Assembly (NCBI GenBank): GCA_003550325.1 | Contig: QKWP01000346.1 | Coordinates: forward strand, 88,596 to 152,595 | Length of the DNA stretch: 64,000 nt | Direction of reading: 5' to 3' | DNA from: Gigaspora rosea | Lineage: Eukaryota; Glomeromycota; Glomeromycetes; Diversisporales; Gigasporaceae | In this document: positions 34,519 to 46,575 of the stretch, piece after piece | Layout of the letters: each line of letters starts with the position of its first letter | How positions within the stretch are numbered: the first letter of the stretch is position 1 | The notes under the pieces: generated by a model | Seen by the model: only the letters and a program-made list of their open reading frames with translations | Databases searched by the model: none | Told to the model about the DNA's origin: nothing | Position numbers and translations under genes: made by a program

Positions 34519-35449
34519 AAAATAAAATAATTTAAAAATAAAAAACGAATTAAAAAAAAATAAAAACTTAAAAAATAAATAAATAAATAAATAAATAATA
34601 ATAAATAAAGCTAAAATTTTAATTCCTATTTGCTGTCCTCTCATATATGTTTATTTCAGTTTGCAATAAAACGATCCAACAAAAAACTGCTGAATAAAGA
34701 GCTTCCGAAGTGCTTTTTGTTCGATTGTGAAGAGCTAGAAAGCTAGTATTAACGAGAAGAAATATTTGAATAAACATTTAGCTTTTACGGAATCATTCAG
34801 GACAAAATTTGCTCGACCAATAGGAATTTGGAAAACCCAAAATTCCAATCTGTGATCGCTGCATACATACTTCAAAATGATGCAGATCCGATCACTAGAT
34901 CACGAGAATTTTGCCTGTAAAAATTGTACATACGTACGAAGTTCTTTTTATCGGATAAAATACTTTTTATAATAAATTAATTATATACCGATATTTATTT
35001 ATTTTTGCTCCTTTCTTTTATAAGAGGAATGTAATGTTAAAGCCGTTGGAAGTTAATTTTTCAGTTAACATCACCCCCAGCTGAAGTCTCCCCCCTCCTC
35101 CGAAAAATGAACAGCCAATCAAAACGCTGAATGACTCTCACCAGTCACCTGATTTACATCAACCAATGAAATTGCCTCATTTTTATATGTTCGTTTCATA
35201 TGTTCGTTTCATTTTACCCCCCTCCCCCCCTCCCATGAGTCCTGGAAAAGTGATGTTAACCAATGAATCAACTTCGAACGGCCTTATGCAGGCCGGTTAC
35301 ACTCGATGCACAGTAATACAAGCCAACCAGGTCACTTGCTTATTTTTCAAATGACTTCAGATGATCGGTCATTTTCGATCATTTGACTTAAAAGGAGGAA
35401 ATGAGCAAAAAAATTTTTTTAAAAAAAAAAAATTAAGAAATAATTTATA

Positions 35450-36062
35450 CATCGCACGTGCGATGTTGTCGCACCTGTCGCAGATCATAAAATCAGGTGT
35501 AACGTAAAATCAAAACAATTAAAATAACCCGTTTTTTCATTGGATAGGGTTAGGGTGAGGTATAGATTGTGAGTATGGGCGAGAGGGGGTTTTTATAGTA
35601 AAATTTTGCAAGGAATTTTTTTTGTTAGAATCCTAAGAGTAGTTTCATATACTCAATTTTAAGTTATAGACGATTTTTGACAAAACGAACGGTTGTTTTG
35701 AATAGTGATTTAAGCCGGCTAATGCAGCCGCAGTTAAGCCGGCTTAGCCGGCTAAGCCAGCCGATGTAATGTGATCGGCTGGCTAATGCGGCCAAAAGCT
35801 AACTATTATAAGAATCCGATAAATTCCGAAAAGGAAAATAAATGGACATAAAGTACGGGCCAAATATCCCGAAATATTCCGGATGAAGGCCAATAGTTAG
35901 CCGTTAGCCAGCCGCTTAGCCGATGATTTAGTCGGCTGGCTAAGCCAGCCGACTAAAACCATGTGGCTTAAATCACTAGTTTTGAATTTTTTGATCGTAT
36001 AACGTTACACCTGATCTTGAAATTTGATTGGGAGAGCGACATATAAGGCGCATCGCATGGGG
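35450..36062. mobile_element. TIR-like element with nested hairpin insertion
   Basis: Inserted relative to D1. End regions carry ATCGCACGTGCGATGTTG / GTCGC and GCGACATATAAGGCGCATCG. Subterminal CAGGTGTAACGTAAAATCA and complement of ACGTTACACCTGATC match the interior of the 56809-57196 element, so they share ancestry. It contains TAGGGTTAGGGT (35545). Confidence 0.6.
35703..35978. mobile_element. hAT-like foldback MITE of AGCCGGCT repeats, TSD GTTTTGAA
   Basis: Ends TAGTGATTTAAGCC and GGCTTAAATCACTA, flanked by a perfect 8-bp repeat GTTTTGAA at 35695-35702 and 35979-35986. The subterminal arms are strings of AGCCGGCTAAGCC-type repeats, locally GC-rich in an AT-rich genome. Nested in the 35450-36062 element. 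Confidence 0.92.
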
Positions 36063-36420
36063 CAATGAATAAATTTACTCAAAAATTAATAATAAATTTA
36101 TTATAAAATTAAAAAATAATCTAATCTTAGCTCGTCCCCTCCTTTTGTTGCGAGGTTTTCATATCTTCTTTCCATCAAATACAAGATTGATATTAATGTA
36201 ACCCGAATCTCTAGCTTCAATTTGTCAAACATAAATACGTGTATTCGTAAAGTACTGCAAATTACACGCAGGGCATTTACAGTAATATACAATTTGTTGC
36301 TCTATCTTGTCTCCCCCCGTTTATGTTCAATATTATTTTCGAGTGTATTCAGAATATCTGTTCTACTAAAATTGTTCACAAATTCAACACATCTCAAACC
36401 AATTGATGTTGGAAGAGGCA

Positions 36421-37494
36421 TAAAGATGCCTGACGAATGACGAATCATTCATCATTGACGAATGACGAAACCATTTCGTCAGGTGACTTCCAATTGACGA
36501 ATTGACGATTGACGAAACCCCTGACGATTGACATGACGAATTGACGAATTGACGAAACCTATGACGAATTGACGAAACCTATAACGAAATCTGATGAGTT
36601 ATATTAATACAAGATAGAGTTAATTACTGCATTTATAAAAATTAAGAAGTGTTTCAATAACCCGCTAATATAGTATCACCAACAAAAGAATATAACCTAA
36701 TTAACCTTTTAGGCAAATCCATAGGAAAATCGCGGTCAATAACGATAACGATAAGAGCTAAAAAAAACGACGTTTTAACAGCCAGGCGATAATGCATAAT
36801 TAATAGTAGCGATAGAGAATCAATATAGGTTGGATAACAATATAGATGTCCATTACATTCTCGTTATCCATCGTGATTTTACTTATTTACGAATAACAAA
36901 TCAAAAAAGGAAATTAAATTTTGTAAATAAACAAAGCGCGTAAAGGTAGGAGTTTAGTGTTAGGGTGTTAGTATTGGAGGCTACAACGATAGATTGGTGC
37001 TAATTATATGTAAATTTAGTTCTCTCATTTTTAATTAGTACACCAAGGTCGATTTAAACATTGGCTTTCAAGTATTTTCGTTTCTCTTCCGGAATCGACG
37101 AAAATAATCGCGTGCACAAATTTTACTATTCCGGATCAACCCGACATAAATTCGATCACGTGCGAAAGAAGAAAAAAGAAAAAGCCAATGAAACCTTATA
37201 ATGAAATAACATTCTTTTAAAACAATTTAAGGTTTAGTGTATCCAAGATCATTATATAGAAGCTTGCTGTTTAATTACTGGTTGAATCGGTTGCCAATGT
37301 TTCAACAATCGTTAGAGGTTTCGTCAAGGGTTTCGTCATTTCGTCATAGGTTTCGCCAATTCGTCATATGTTTCGTCAATTCATCATAGGTTTCGTCAAT
37401 CGTCGGGGTTTTATCAATCGTCAAGGTTTCGTCATGACGAAACCATGACGAAACCATTTCGTCATCGCAAAAATTATTTCGTCAAGCATCTTTA
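36421..37494. mobile_element. 1.07-kb element with TTGACGAAACC arms, copy 1
   Basis: Ends TAAAGATGCCTGACGAA and the complement of TTTCGTCAAGCATCTTTA. The arms are strings of the word TGACGAAACC(TA). The non-repetitive centre (about 36600-37290) is shared with the 56704-58181 element. D1 has the uninterrupted site (GGGCACTTTAT near 21407); here only GGCA is duplicated. No transposase frame. Confidence 0.85.
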
Positions 37495-37599
37495 GGCACT
37501 TTATATTTCCATGAGATATTAAAAACAAATTTGCTTTTACTTTGGTTTCAAGATTTCACAAGTACAAAATTATCAGCAATAATCATATTTGCCCCTGAT

Positions 37600-37722
37600 T
37601 AGTGATGCCTGACGAAATGACGAAACCTGACGAAACCATAAGTTTCGTCATTGACGAAACTTGACGAAACTTATGGTTTCGTCATTTCGTCAAGGCAAAA
37701 TTAGTTTCGCCAGGCATCTATA
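37600..37722. mobile_element. 123-bp hAT-like hairpin MITE, TSD CCCCTGAT
   Basis: TAGTGATGCCTGACGAAATG at one end and the complement TATAGATGCCTGGCGAAACT at the other. Flanked by CCCCTGAT at 37592-37599 and 37723-37730. D1 has a single CTCCTGAT at the matching site near 22160. Almost the whole element is palindromic with TGACGAAACC words. Confidence 0.93.
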
Positions 37723-39788
37723 CCCCTGATTGCGCCAAGTTCAGGATGATTAATAGAATTCAAATTTATAAAGTTTGGAATCGATGATTTTGAGCATTGT
37801 TTGACCACATACTCTTGAGCATCGGTCGACCGAAAATTCGAAAGTTCATTGAACTTTTTAGAATATCAAAATCATATGTAAAAAATTTAGTGTAATATTG
37901 AAATTCTATAATTACTTTCTCTTTTGTTATTAATAATAAATCAATAATATTAAATTATTTATTATCAAAAAATAATAAATTTTATAAAAAAAGTAAACTT
38001 TAGCTTTGATCAATGTTCGATGATGACCGAATTAAAAACGCAATAAATGAAAGATTATTTCAATGCTAAAAATTTTTGAATGATTATTGAATATTTCTTA
38101 ATCGATTCCACCCTTTACAAACTTGTCTCATGAGCATTATAGAGAGGTGCATCGGTATCGGTAATCGGAGCACCATGTTTTGATTCAACACTCTTAAACT
38201 TTGATCAATTTCTTCTCTGGAATGATCGGAAATGGCTTAAGGTTCTGTACACAAAAACTTGATAAGTTGCTTGCCTGGTTTGATATAGTGAAGAGGAAGC
38301 TGCGTAATTTTATTAGTAATTTTTTAAATTGTTCGATGTATTGTAAAGGTAAAAGAATGATATAGTAAGAGGTTTATTGTAAGAACAGTGTGCATAATTT
38401 TCATGACAAATAAGACTTTGGAAGCCTTGTAACACTTTTCATTGCAAATAGTACACGAGTATTAACGTTAAACCAACGATTAATCATTCGATCTTAAAAG
38501 CTTTAACGTAGCTTATTAATCAAGCCTCAAGTTCGTATGTAGCTAAAAAAATTAATTTGTTTGTCGTCGATAACCAATATTTTTTTTTTTTTAGGGTCAG
38601 TGGGTGCTTTTTTTTTGGTCTAAAAAAAAACGAGATTAGCTGATATGTTATGACCTTGAATTTTGCCAAAATAAAATTATTAGTGACTTTTATCTCATAG
38701 CTCCAATGTAAAAATAAAGAATTAAAATTTTGAAAAAAAAATATACGTAAAAAACAAATATTTAATAAAAATAGACCGATTTTAGCTATTGTTTGCATTC
38801 GTATAATCGGTTTGAGATTAAAATCCATTTAAGTGGAATCCATTTACAGCATATAGGTCTATGCTTTTTATATTTGTGATATGTAGTTAGACTAAATTGT
38901 AAGAACTATAAAAAACTTCATAAACTTACAATAAACAATAAACAAATTTTAAAATTTATTTTAGTATTGTTTTTATATTTAATAATTAATTAATTTTAGT
39001 ATTTAGTATTTATTATGTAGTTTTTTTTTTTAAAAAAAAAAAGAAATTTAGCAACTATGTAATCAGTATCGATCTTAATACCTAAGACTATTGCTTTGTA
39101 TATTGATATTATTCTATCTTTTATAGTAAGTGCGATATTTTTTATCTATATTTATTAGTTTTATCATTAAAGTTTATCATATTTCAAACCTAAAAAACAA
39201 AAAAAAACAGTAATTGTGAAACTTTACGTTGGTATCACTAATTGATATTGTCATTCAGTATTGGCATATGACCTTTTTATGACCATTATAGATTAGGAAC
39301 TTGTTTGTCGTATTCACATAGTTTGCTGATCTTACAAAATCCAATTTATAAGTTCGTGATTCTTTTAGGTAGAGTAGATTAGTCGATAATGTACGAGATA
39401 ATACTTACAGCATTGCTGTTGAGTCAGGTAATTAGGGATAAGGCAACCACAAATGTCGAGTTTTAAACTCAAATTCATGATCAAGAGCGAGATAATGGCA
39501 TCATCTTTTCACCGGAATTAGAAGTTTCGTACTGTATTTTGCTTATGAATGTACTGTACTGTACTTAAATTTAGGTGTATTGCATTATATATCTGTACAG
39601 AGCACCTTTTTTTTTATATAAAATACAAATATGTTGTACTATATTTATAAAATCAAACTTTATAATCAGAAATTCTGAAAAAGTAAATAGAGAATAATGA
39701 CAAATATGTTTACTAAAAAAACATTAAGAATTCACAAAGATTTTACTTCGATATACAACATATATATTTATTTTATACTAGTATAACA

Positions 39789-39808
39789 GGTGGCGCTTAC
39801 GCGCCACC
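39789..39808. other. Perfect GC-rich hairpin at the head of the array
   Basis: GGTGGCGC-TTAC-GCGCCACC: 8-bp perfect stem and 4-base loop, 13 bases into the inserted DNA and about 100 bp before the first array unit. Strikingly GC-rich for this window. Function unknown. Confidence 0.7.
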
Positions 39809-41382
39809 CTATTTTATTCATTACATTTGTAGTAAAATATAGTATAAATTGAAATTATATAATTTCACTATAAAAAATCATGTTTTCTATTATGCATTAA
39901 TTTAAAAAATTGTTACAAAAGTACCACTATCCTGGTGATACATGTTATATAGTTAAGGTTAAGCCAGTTTGCATTGGAGTTACATGAATTCTATAATATA
40001 ATGCTATCAAGGACACTGTTAAAGATCTTGCTATTCTGTTAACACATAGTGCATGATTAAGGTTTCATTAAAATTATTGTAATTTCTACTATAAAAAGTC
40101 TGTTATAGAACTTAATTATTCTGGTGAAATATAGTATTGATAAGGGTTGTGTTAATTTTACTGTGAGCTTATAAAATTCTTTACTTGCTATTCTGGTGAT
40201 ACATGACATGTGGTAAAGGTTAAGTTAATTTGCATTGGAAATAATGCAATTTTATATGTAATAATGCATTGTAAAAAATTCTGTTACAGAGCTTACTATT
40301 CTAGTGATATAGTATGTGGTTAAGGTTGAGTAAGTTTGCATTAAAATTATCATGTTTTCTATTATAAGTTACTATAAAAAGCTTTATTATGGAATCTGCT
40401 ATTCTGGTAGCACAATATGTAACTAAAGTTGAGTTAGTGCATTAAAATTATTTTTAATTAACTATAAAAATTTCTGTTGCAAATCTTGCTATTTTGGTAA
40501 TGCAATATAGTTGAGTTGGTTTGATTCAAATTATTATGATTTTTATTAATAAGAATTACTGTAAAAATTTTTATTTGCTATTCCAACAATACATAGTATG
40601 TTGGTAAGGTTGAATTAGTTACCATTGTAAATTACTGTACAAAATTTTATTACAGGAACCACTATTTTGGTGACACACAGTTTTATAGTTATGTTAAATT
40701 AGTACACATTGTAAAATTACTAAAAAATACAGAATTTACTTGTATTTCAATAATACAATATGCAGTTAAAGTTTGGTTGGTTTTATTTGATTATCATAAT
40801 TTATAACAAGAGTTACTGTAATAAATTCTGTCATATAGCATGTGAATAAGGTTGAGTTAGTTTATACTATAAGGTACTATAAAAAATTTGGTTATAGAAC
40901 TTGCTATTCTGGCAATAGTATATAGTTAAGGTTGAATTAGCTTGTATTGTAAAATTACTGTAAAAAATTATGTTGCAGAACTTACTTGAAACATATCTCA
41001 TTGACACAATAAGTTTAGCAGTTAGGGTTAAGCTGTTTGTATTAAGAGTTACTATAAGAAATTTTAATACAAAACTTACTATTTAGTGATGTATAATAGT
41101 AGTTAAAAGTTAGTTAATTTGCATTGAAATCATTATAATTTTATCATAATTCTTATTTTAATTGCTATAAAAATTCTGTTACAAAATTACTTATTATTCA
41201 AGTAATATACAGTACAGTATATAGTTAAAATTAAATTAACTTGCATTAAAGTTATATATGATGTAAGCAACTATAAAAAGGTATAGTGATTAAAGTTAAG
41301 CAAAGTATCTTGATTTTTATCAACTTGCTATTCTGATAAGCATTGTAATTTATAATAAAAATTCTATTACAGTTCTAACTTA

Positions 41383-41739
41383 CTATATTTACACGAAATA
41401 ACATGCACTTGTGCATTATGTTGAGAAGATGCATGTTATTTCAAGTATGCACATGGATGTTATTTTGGGATAAAGGTCTAATTTCTGCAAAATTGTGAGT
41501 TATATATGATTTATGCATAACAAACTGGCATTTTTTAATTTTATATACAGCCTTTCTGATCTAAATCAGATTTATTGGCTAAAAAATTCTTGTTTCTACT
41601 TTGTTATCTGAATTCATCATTTCAATAAATTATTAAATCACTATATGGAGTGTCCATTATTTCAGGACACACATGGGTGTTATTTCGAAACCAACTATGC
41701 TATTTTAAAGCCCATGTGCATTATTTCGCATAAATACAG
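41383..41739. mobile_element. Mariner-like MITE within the satellite array, TSD TA
   Basis: Ends CTATATTTACACGAAATAAC and complement CTGTATTTATGCGAAATAAT flanked by TA (41381-41382, 41740-41741). Inner words ATGCACATGGRTGTTATTT occur in both orientations; same family as 12832 and 22429. Confidence 0.75.
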
Positions 41740-44327
41740 TACTACATATTCTGGTAATATACAGTATATAGTTAAAGTTAATTAGCTTGCATTATAAGTT
41801 ACTTTAAAAATTTTGTTATAGAACTTACTTACTATTCTGATACTACACAGTATGTGAATAAGGTTGAAGTAGTTTAAATTGTATGTTACTAAAAATTTTG
41901 TTACAGAACTTACATGCTATTTCAGTAAATTACAGTATGGGATTTGTTTATAAGAAATTCTATTATGGGTTGATATTAAAATTTAGTTATAGAACTTATT
42001 ATTTCAGAAACATAGTATATAGTTAGGGTTGATTTAGTACATATTAGGCTATACAATTTTAACTAATTGTTTCTTATAACCTGGCTAGGTCATATTTTGG
42101 AAATTTTTTGAAAAAAATTTTTATATGTTCTAATAGTCAGATGGATTTCAAAAAAAAAATTTTAAAAATTTTATAAAATTTTATAGACTGGTCAGATCAT
42201 TTTTAAAAAATAATTTTGTATAGCTTTATGAGTTATTGTAAAAAATTTTATTATAGAACTTACTTACTACTCTCATAACACAGTATATAAAATAATTTGT
42301 AATGTGAGTTATTATAAAAAAAAACTTACTCACTATTCTATCACTCACAAAATGTAATTAAATTTGAGTTATTATATTTTCTATTATAAGCAACTGTAAA
42401 ATTTTGTTATAGAACATAGTTATAGTTAAGATTATATTAGAATTATCATAATTTTTATTATAAGTTACTATAAAAATTATATTACTGAACTTAGTTGCTA
42501 TTCCAATGACACAAATAATTTTTTAGTTTTATATTAAAATTATTATTTTGTAAGTTACTACAAAATGCTCTAATATTGAACTATTTACTATTATAGTAAT
42601 ATTACAGTATATAATTAAGACTAAGTTAGTTTGAATTTGAATTATCATGATTTTTAATGAGTTACTATAAAAAATTCTGGTGCAGCCTTATTTGGTGTCC
42701 CAGAATTTATGAAAGATTGAAAATGTGCATAAAGTAACTAAAACTTTGTGGTCTTCTATTGGTTTGCTATTTTAGTAAAATGCAATATAAGGTCAATATT
42801 GAGTTATAGTTTGTATATGATTTTATTGTGAATCATCATAAAAATCCTGCTACAAAACTTACTTGTCATCCTAGTAACACAGTTTTGACTTAATTTCTAT
42901 TATAAGTTACTATAAAAAATTCTGTTATAGAACTTACTTGTTATTTAATAATATGTAGTTAAAGTTGAAATATTAGTATTGGGATTATCATGTTTTTAAT
43001 TGTGTGTTAACTTTAAAATATTCTGCTAAAAAAATTACTTACTATTTAGATAATATACAGCATGTGGTTAAGATTGAGTTAGCATTAGGGTTATTATAAT
43101 TTCTATTGAAGGTTACTATAAAAAATACTTTGTACTATTTTAGTAAAGTTAGATTGCATTGGGAATTATTATGCATTCTACTGTAATTACTATAAAAAAT
43201 TGTTGTAGAACTTACTATTATGGTGGTATTGGATAAAAAGTTAAAGGTAATAGAATAAAAGAGAAGATCTATATGGGATGAAGTATCCTGAAAGAATTCA
43301 ATTTAATGATGTAAGAGCACCAGTAGAAAGCCAAAAACAAAGGTAAAACAACTTTAGAAGACATGGGTATAATAGCCACAGTAAATTGTTAAGGCAGAGT
43401 TAGTTTATATTGGAATTATCATAATTTTTAACATGAATTACCATAAAAAATTTTTTATAGAATTTGCTACTTCACAATACAAAAATTTGGTTTAGTTTGC
43501 ATTTGAATTATCATAATCTCTATTATGATTTACTGTAAAAAATTGTTACTGAACTTACTCACTATTCAAGACTATTCTAGTGACACATAGTATGTAATTA
43601 AGGTTTAGTTAGTTACATAAAATGTTCTGTTATAGAACTTACTCACTATTCCATTAATACAATATGTGGTTGAGTTAGCTTGCATTAGAATTATTATACT
43701 TTTTTTACTCACTATTCCAGTGACACACAATAAGTAGTTAATGCTGAGATGATTTGTATTAGAATTATCAAGATTTCTAGCATGAATTATTGTAAATTCT
43801 GATATAGAACTTGTTATTCCAATAATGTAAAGTATCTAATTGAGTTAGTTTGCATTAAAATTATCATGATTTCTATTGTTACAGAACTTACTCACTATTT
43901 TGATAACACACTGTATGTGGTTAAGGTTGTATTAGTTGCATTGGAATCATCATTATTTACTTCATGAGCTGCTGTAAAAAATTCTGGTATAGAACTTACT
44001 CACTATTTTAGTGACATATGGTATATTGATAAGTTAATTCTTTCATTATTCACTATTACAGAATTTACTCTCTTTTCTGGTAACACACAATATGTAAAGG
44101 TTGGCAAAAGAATTATCATTACTTTTATTATAAGTTACTGTAAAAAAAATTCTGCTATAGACTTCTGGTGACACATAGTATGAGGTTAGTTAGTTTGTAT
44201 CGAAATTATTATAAATTTTACTATAAAAAAATTGTTGCAGAGCTTACTCACTATTCTGATGATTTACACAGTATGTGGTTAACATTTAGATGGTTCGTAT
44301 TAGAATTATTGTGATTTTATCATGAGT

Positions 44328-44450
44328 TATAGATGCCTGGCGAAACTAATTTTGCCTTGACGAAATGACGAAACCATAAGTTTCGTCAAGTTTCATCAAT
44401 GACGAAACTTATGGTTTCATCAGGTTTCGTCATTTCGTCAGGCATCACTA
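44328..44450. mobile_element. 123-bp hAT-like hairpin MITE, TSD TCATGAGT
   Basis: Same element as 37600-37722, same length, opposite orientation (TATAGATGCCTGGCGAAACT first). Perfect 8-bp duplication TCATGAGT at 44320-44327 and 44451-44458. Inserted into a satellite unit. Confidence 0.95.
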
Positions 44451-44715
44451 TCATGAGTTGCTGTAAAACAGTCTGCCACTACAGAACTTGCTATTCTGAT
44501 GACATGTAGTTTGCATGAGAGACTATCATGATTTCTATCATGATGTACGGTGCTATAAAACTCTGTTACATAACTTACTCGCTATTTTGGCAGTACGCAG
44601 TATCAGCTAAGGTTGTATTAATTTCTTTTGGAATTATTGTGATTTTTATTGTGAGTACTGTAAAAAATTCTGTTACAAATCTTACTCACTATCTTCGTAA
44701 CACAGTTATGGTTAG

Positions 44716-45344
44716 TTAAATCTGTGTTGAAGATGATTAATGCTAGAAATGAAGATTATACGTAGTTAAATGCAAGAAGAATGTGGCAATGCTGAATTTG
44801 CGGGTTGGCAAATGACAAAATAATCGGGATGGTTGTCGAATAAAGAAATGATCCACAAAGGAATCGATAGAAAACGACAAATAAAGAAAGGATCAATGGG
44901 TTGATGAGCCGAAGGATTCACTCCTTGTCGGGATTTAGTTATTGTGGCATTTTTAATTATTTTTTAGTTTTTTCACATATTCTAGCTATTCTCTAAAGAA
45001 AATTCTCAAGAACGTGAGGCTGTACACGACAATAAGCGATATACGGGATCACCTTCTTATCCGTTTAATTATTGCTTCTATCGACGATCTTTCAAGTTTC
45101 GACGATCCTTATTAATGTTGATCGAACCGATCAAAAAAAAAAGGACGATCGTTCCTTTCGAACTAATCACATGAACAAATAGATACTAAATACGATAGTT
45201 GACGCTCTGATCTACAGGATGGTAACGAATGGCGAATGACGAAAAGATCAACAGGTTGGTAATTGGAGAGAGTGCCAAAAGATGAAAAGATCTACGGGTT
45301 GATGAGTCGAGATGAAAAATTGTAGTTAGATTTGGAATATAATA
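44716..45344. other. Inserted non-coding DNA with repeated GGGTTGATGAGYCGA words
   Basis: Right part of the insertion in U3. AAAGGATCAATGGGTTGATG (near 44890) resembles AAAAGATCTACGGGTTGATG (near 45285), and AAAAGATCAACAGGTTGGTA lies between (45252). No coding frame or known element recognised. Confidence 0.45.
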
Positions 45345-45938
45345 TATTACGGTAGAAACTGGATAATTTAATATGAAATTTTCAAAGTTTTTGGGTGCTT
45401 TTTTATAATTAGGTTATGTTTAAGGTTAGATTTTTATAATAAAAGAGTATAAGTGAATTTTGGCAAGGTTTATATTTTTAACGAGGAATCTTCAGCCGCG
45501 ACAATATATATTTTTAAAGATATACAGAATATAGGAATAACAAGAATATTCTATCTTATACCAACGTGTTTTGTCAGCTCAGTTCATGAAAACTTCTCAT
45601 AATATAAAAGTTATCAGAGCAATGCAATGCAATTTCATTAGCATCTAATAGATAATTGTAACTGGTATCTAAATATTAGATACACTAAGACCGCATATTG
45701 TCGAATCTATTATAAGAATAAATGAATTATTTAAAATGAATAAATAAATAACTATAAGTTATCGTATAATTGGTAGAAAAATAAGCTGTACAGCATAGAT
45801 CAGTAATCGAATCAAATGTTTTGGAGCCTCTAAAGATGTTTGATTCGTTTACAATTCACATTTGTTACTGTCATATCGATTTTTTGTTATCATACGATAA
45901 ACATCAGTTGTTACTATCAAAATATTTGATCATATTAT

Positions 45939-46382
45939 TACTGCGGTTTACAAAATTCTGTAAATTTTGCAGATAATCAAAAAAAAAAATCGTTTGCGAT
46001 TATAGATGATTTTCGATTTCTTAAAATACTCCGATATCTGGGTATTATTATATCGCTTTGCAAAAAAAGTGTGCCCCTGTGATTTCACGGTGATGATGCG
46101 GAAAAATTTCTGAGATTTTAATTCCTTATAGATCATAATTTTCCATCAATAACGTTTATATTTTATCCGAAATCTTTGAAATTCTCAAAAATCGAAGAAT
46201 CGGCTGATTTCTCGTGATTTTACATGACATCATGATCTGCAGAGGTTTGCAAAGCGCAATAATAAATTGTCATATAGCATATATGAATAGTTTTAAGAAA
46301 TAAAAATTATCTAGAAATTGCAAATGACTGCTTTTTTTTTATGATCTGCAAAAATTTGCATAATTTTGCAAACCGCAATAAA
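45939..46382. mobile_element. Small TIR element, U3 copy, with a nested insertion
   Basis: Outer ends as in 17220-17368. Inside, about 46049-46265 is a further insert with ends TATCGCTTTGCAAA and complement TATTGCGCTTTGCAAACC; U2 lacks it (29595 region). The inner and outer ends share GCTTTGCAAA / GTTTGCAAA, so the nested element is a relative. Confidence 0.6.
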
Positions 46383-46575
46383 TGGCTAGCTCTAAAATAT
46401 TATAATCATACTTTTGGCTTTTTTTTTGAATGGAATTATTGGATTTCTATATATAAAACTCATACTAATTTAAAAACAAATTATGATAGATAAACGTACA
46501 AAAAATTTGGCAAAAAATTTGTATGGCAGTAACAACGATGTCGTACGACAATTATATCTCAAATTAGTCAAATTG

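Larger units (their letters stand above)
33908..35311. repeat. Large inverted repeat with four GTTAACATCACCCC blocks
   Basis: GTGCATCGAGTGTAACC at the left end (about 33911) is matched by GGTTACACTCGATGCAC at the right (about 35294-35310). Inside, a block reading GGCCGTTTGAAGTTAATTTT then GGTTAACATCACCCC occurs at 34020, 34331 and 35042 and inverted at 35248-35290, each time beside a C- or G-run. It looks like nested TIR elements of one family. No gene. Confidence 0.6.
33117..39720. repeat. Segmental duplication, 5' flank copy 2 (D2)
   Basis: Colinear with D1 but enlarged between about 33840 and 37500 by several insertions and a local inversion. It ends at a junction near 39720 where D-type sequence (AATAGAGAATAATGACAAAT) passes into U-type sequence (AAGAATTCACAAAGATTTTA), a recombination point. 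No intact gene seen; the ORF 38520-38828 is poly-A/T derived. Confidence 0.8.
39900..44715 (+). repeat. Satellite-like tandem array, about 110-125-bp degenerate units
   Basis: Roughly forty units with the order: ACTTACTCACTATTCTGGTG, ACACATAGTATGTGGTTAAG, GTTGAGTTAGTTTGCATTGG, AATTATCATGATTTCTATTA, TGAGTTACTGTAAAAAATTC and TGTTACAG. Units vary by small indels and substitutions, so the array is old. No coding-like frame. Other elements have inserted into it (41383-41739, 44328-44450). Inverted relatives lie at 2640-3345. Confidence 0.9.
39721..46575. repeat. Segmental duplication, 3' flank copy 3 (U3), split by a 5.6-kb insertion
   Basis: U-type sequence at 39721-39776 and again from about 45345 (ATATTACGGTAGAAACTGGA) to 46575. 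The gap between is foreign: a hairpin, a satellite-like array and about 600 bp of other sequence. U3 starts only at the position matching U1 16525, so the part with the Sel1/kinase pseudogene is missing. Confidence 0.8.

Noticed and set aside
34565..34610. AAAT microsatellite as a functional element
   Set aside because: Ordinary simple repeat in AT-rich DNA.
36591..36620. CTGATGAG word as hammerhead core
   Set aside because: No downstream GAAA core or flanking stems.
45298..45319. Hammerhead-ribozyme-like TTGATGAGTCGAGATGAAA
   Set aside because: The conserved C of CUGAUGA is a T here and no stem I/III partners are visible.
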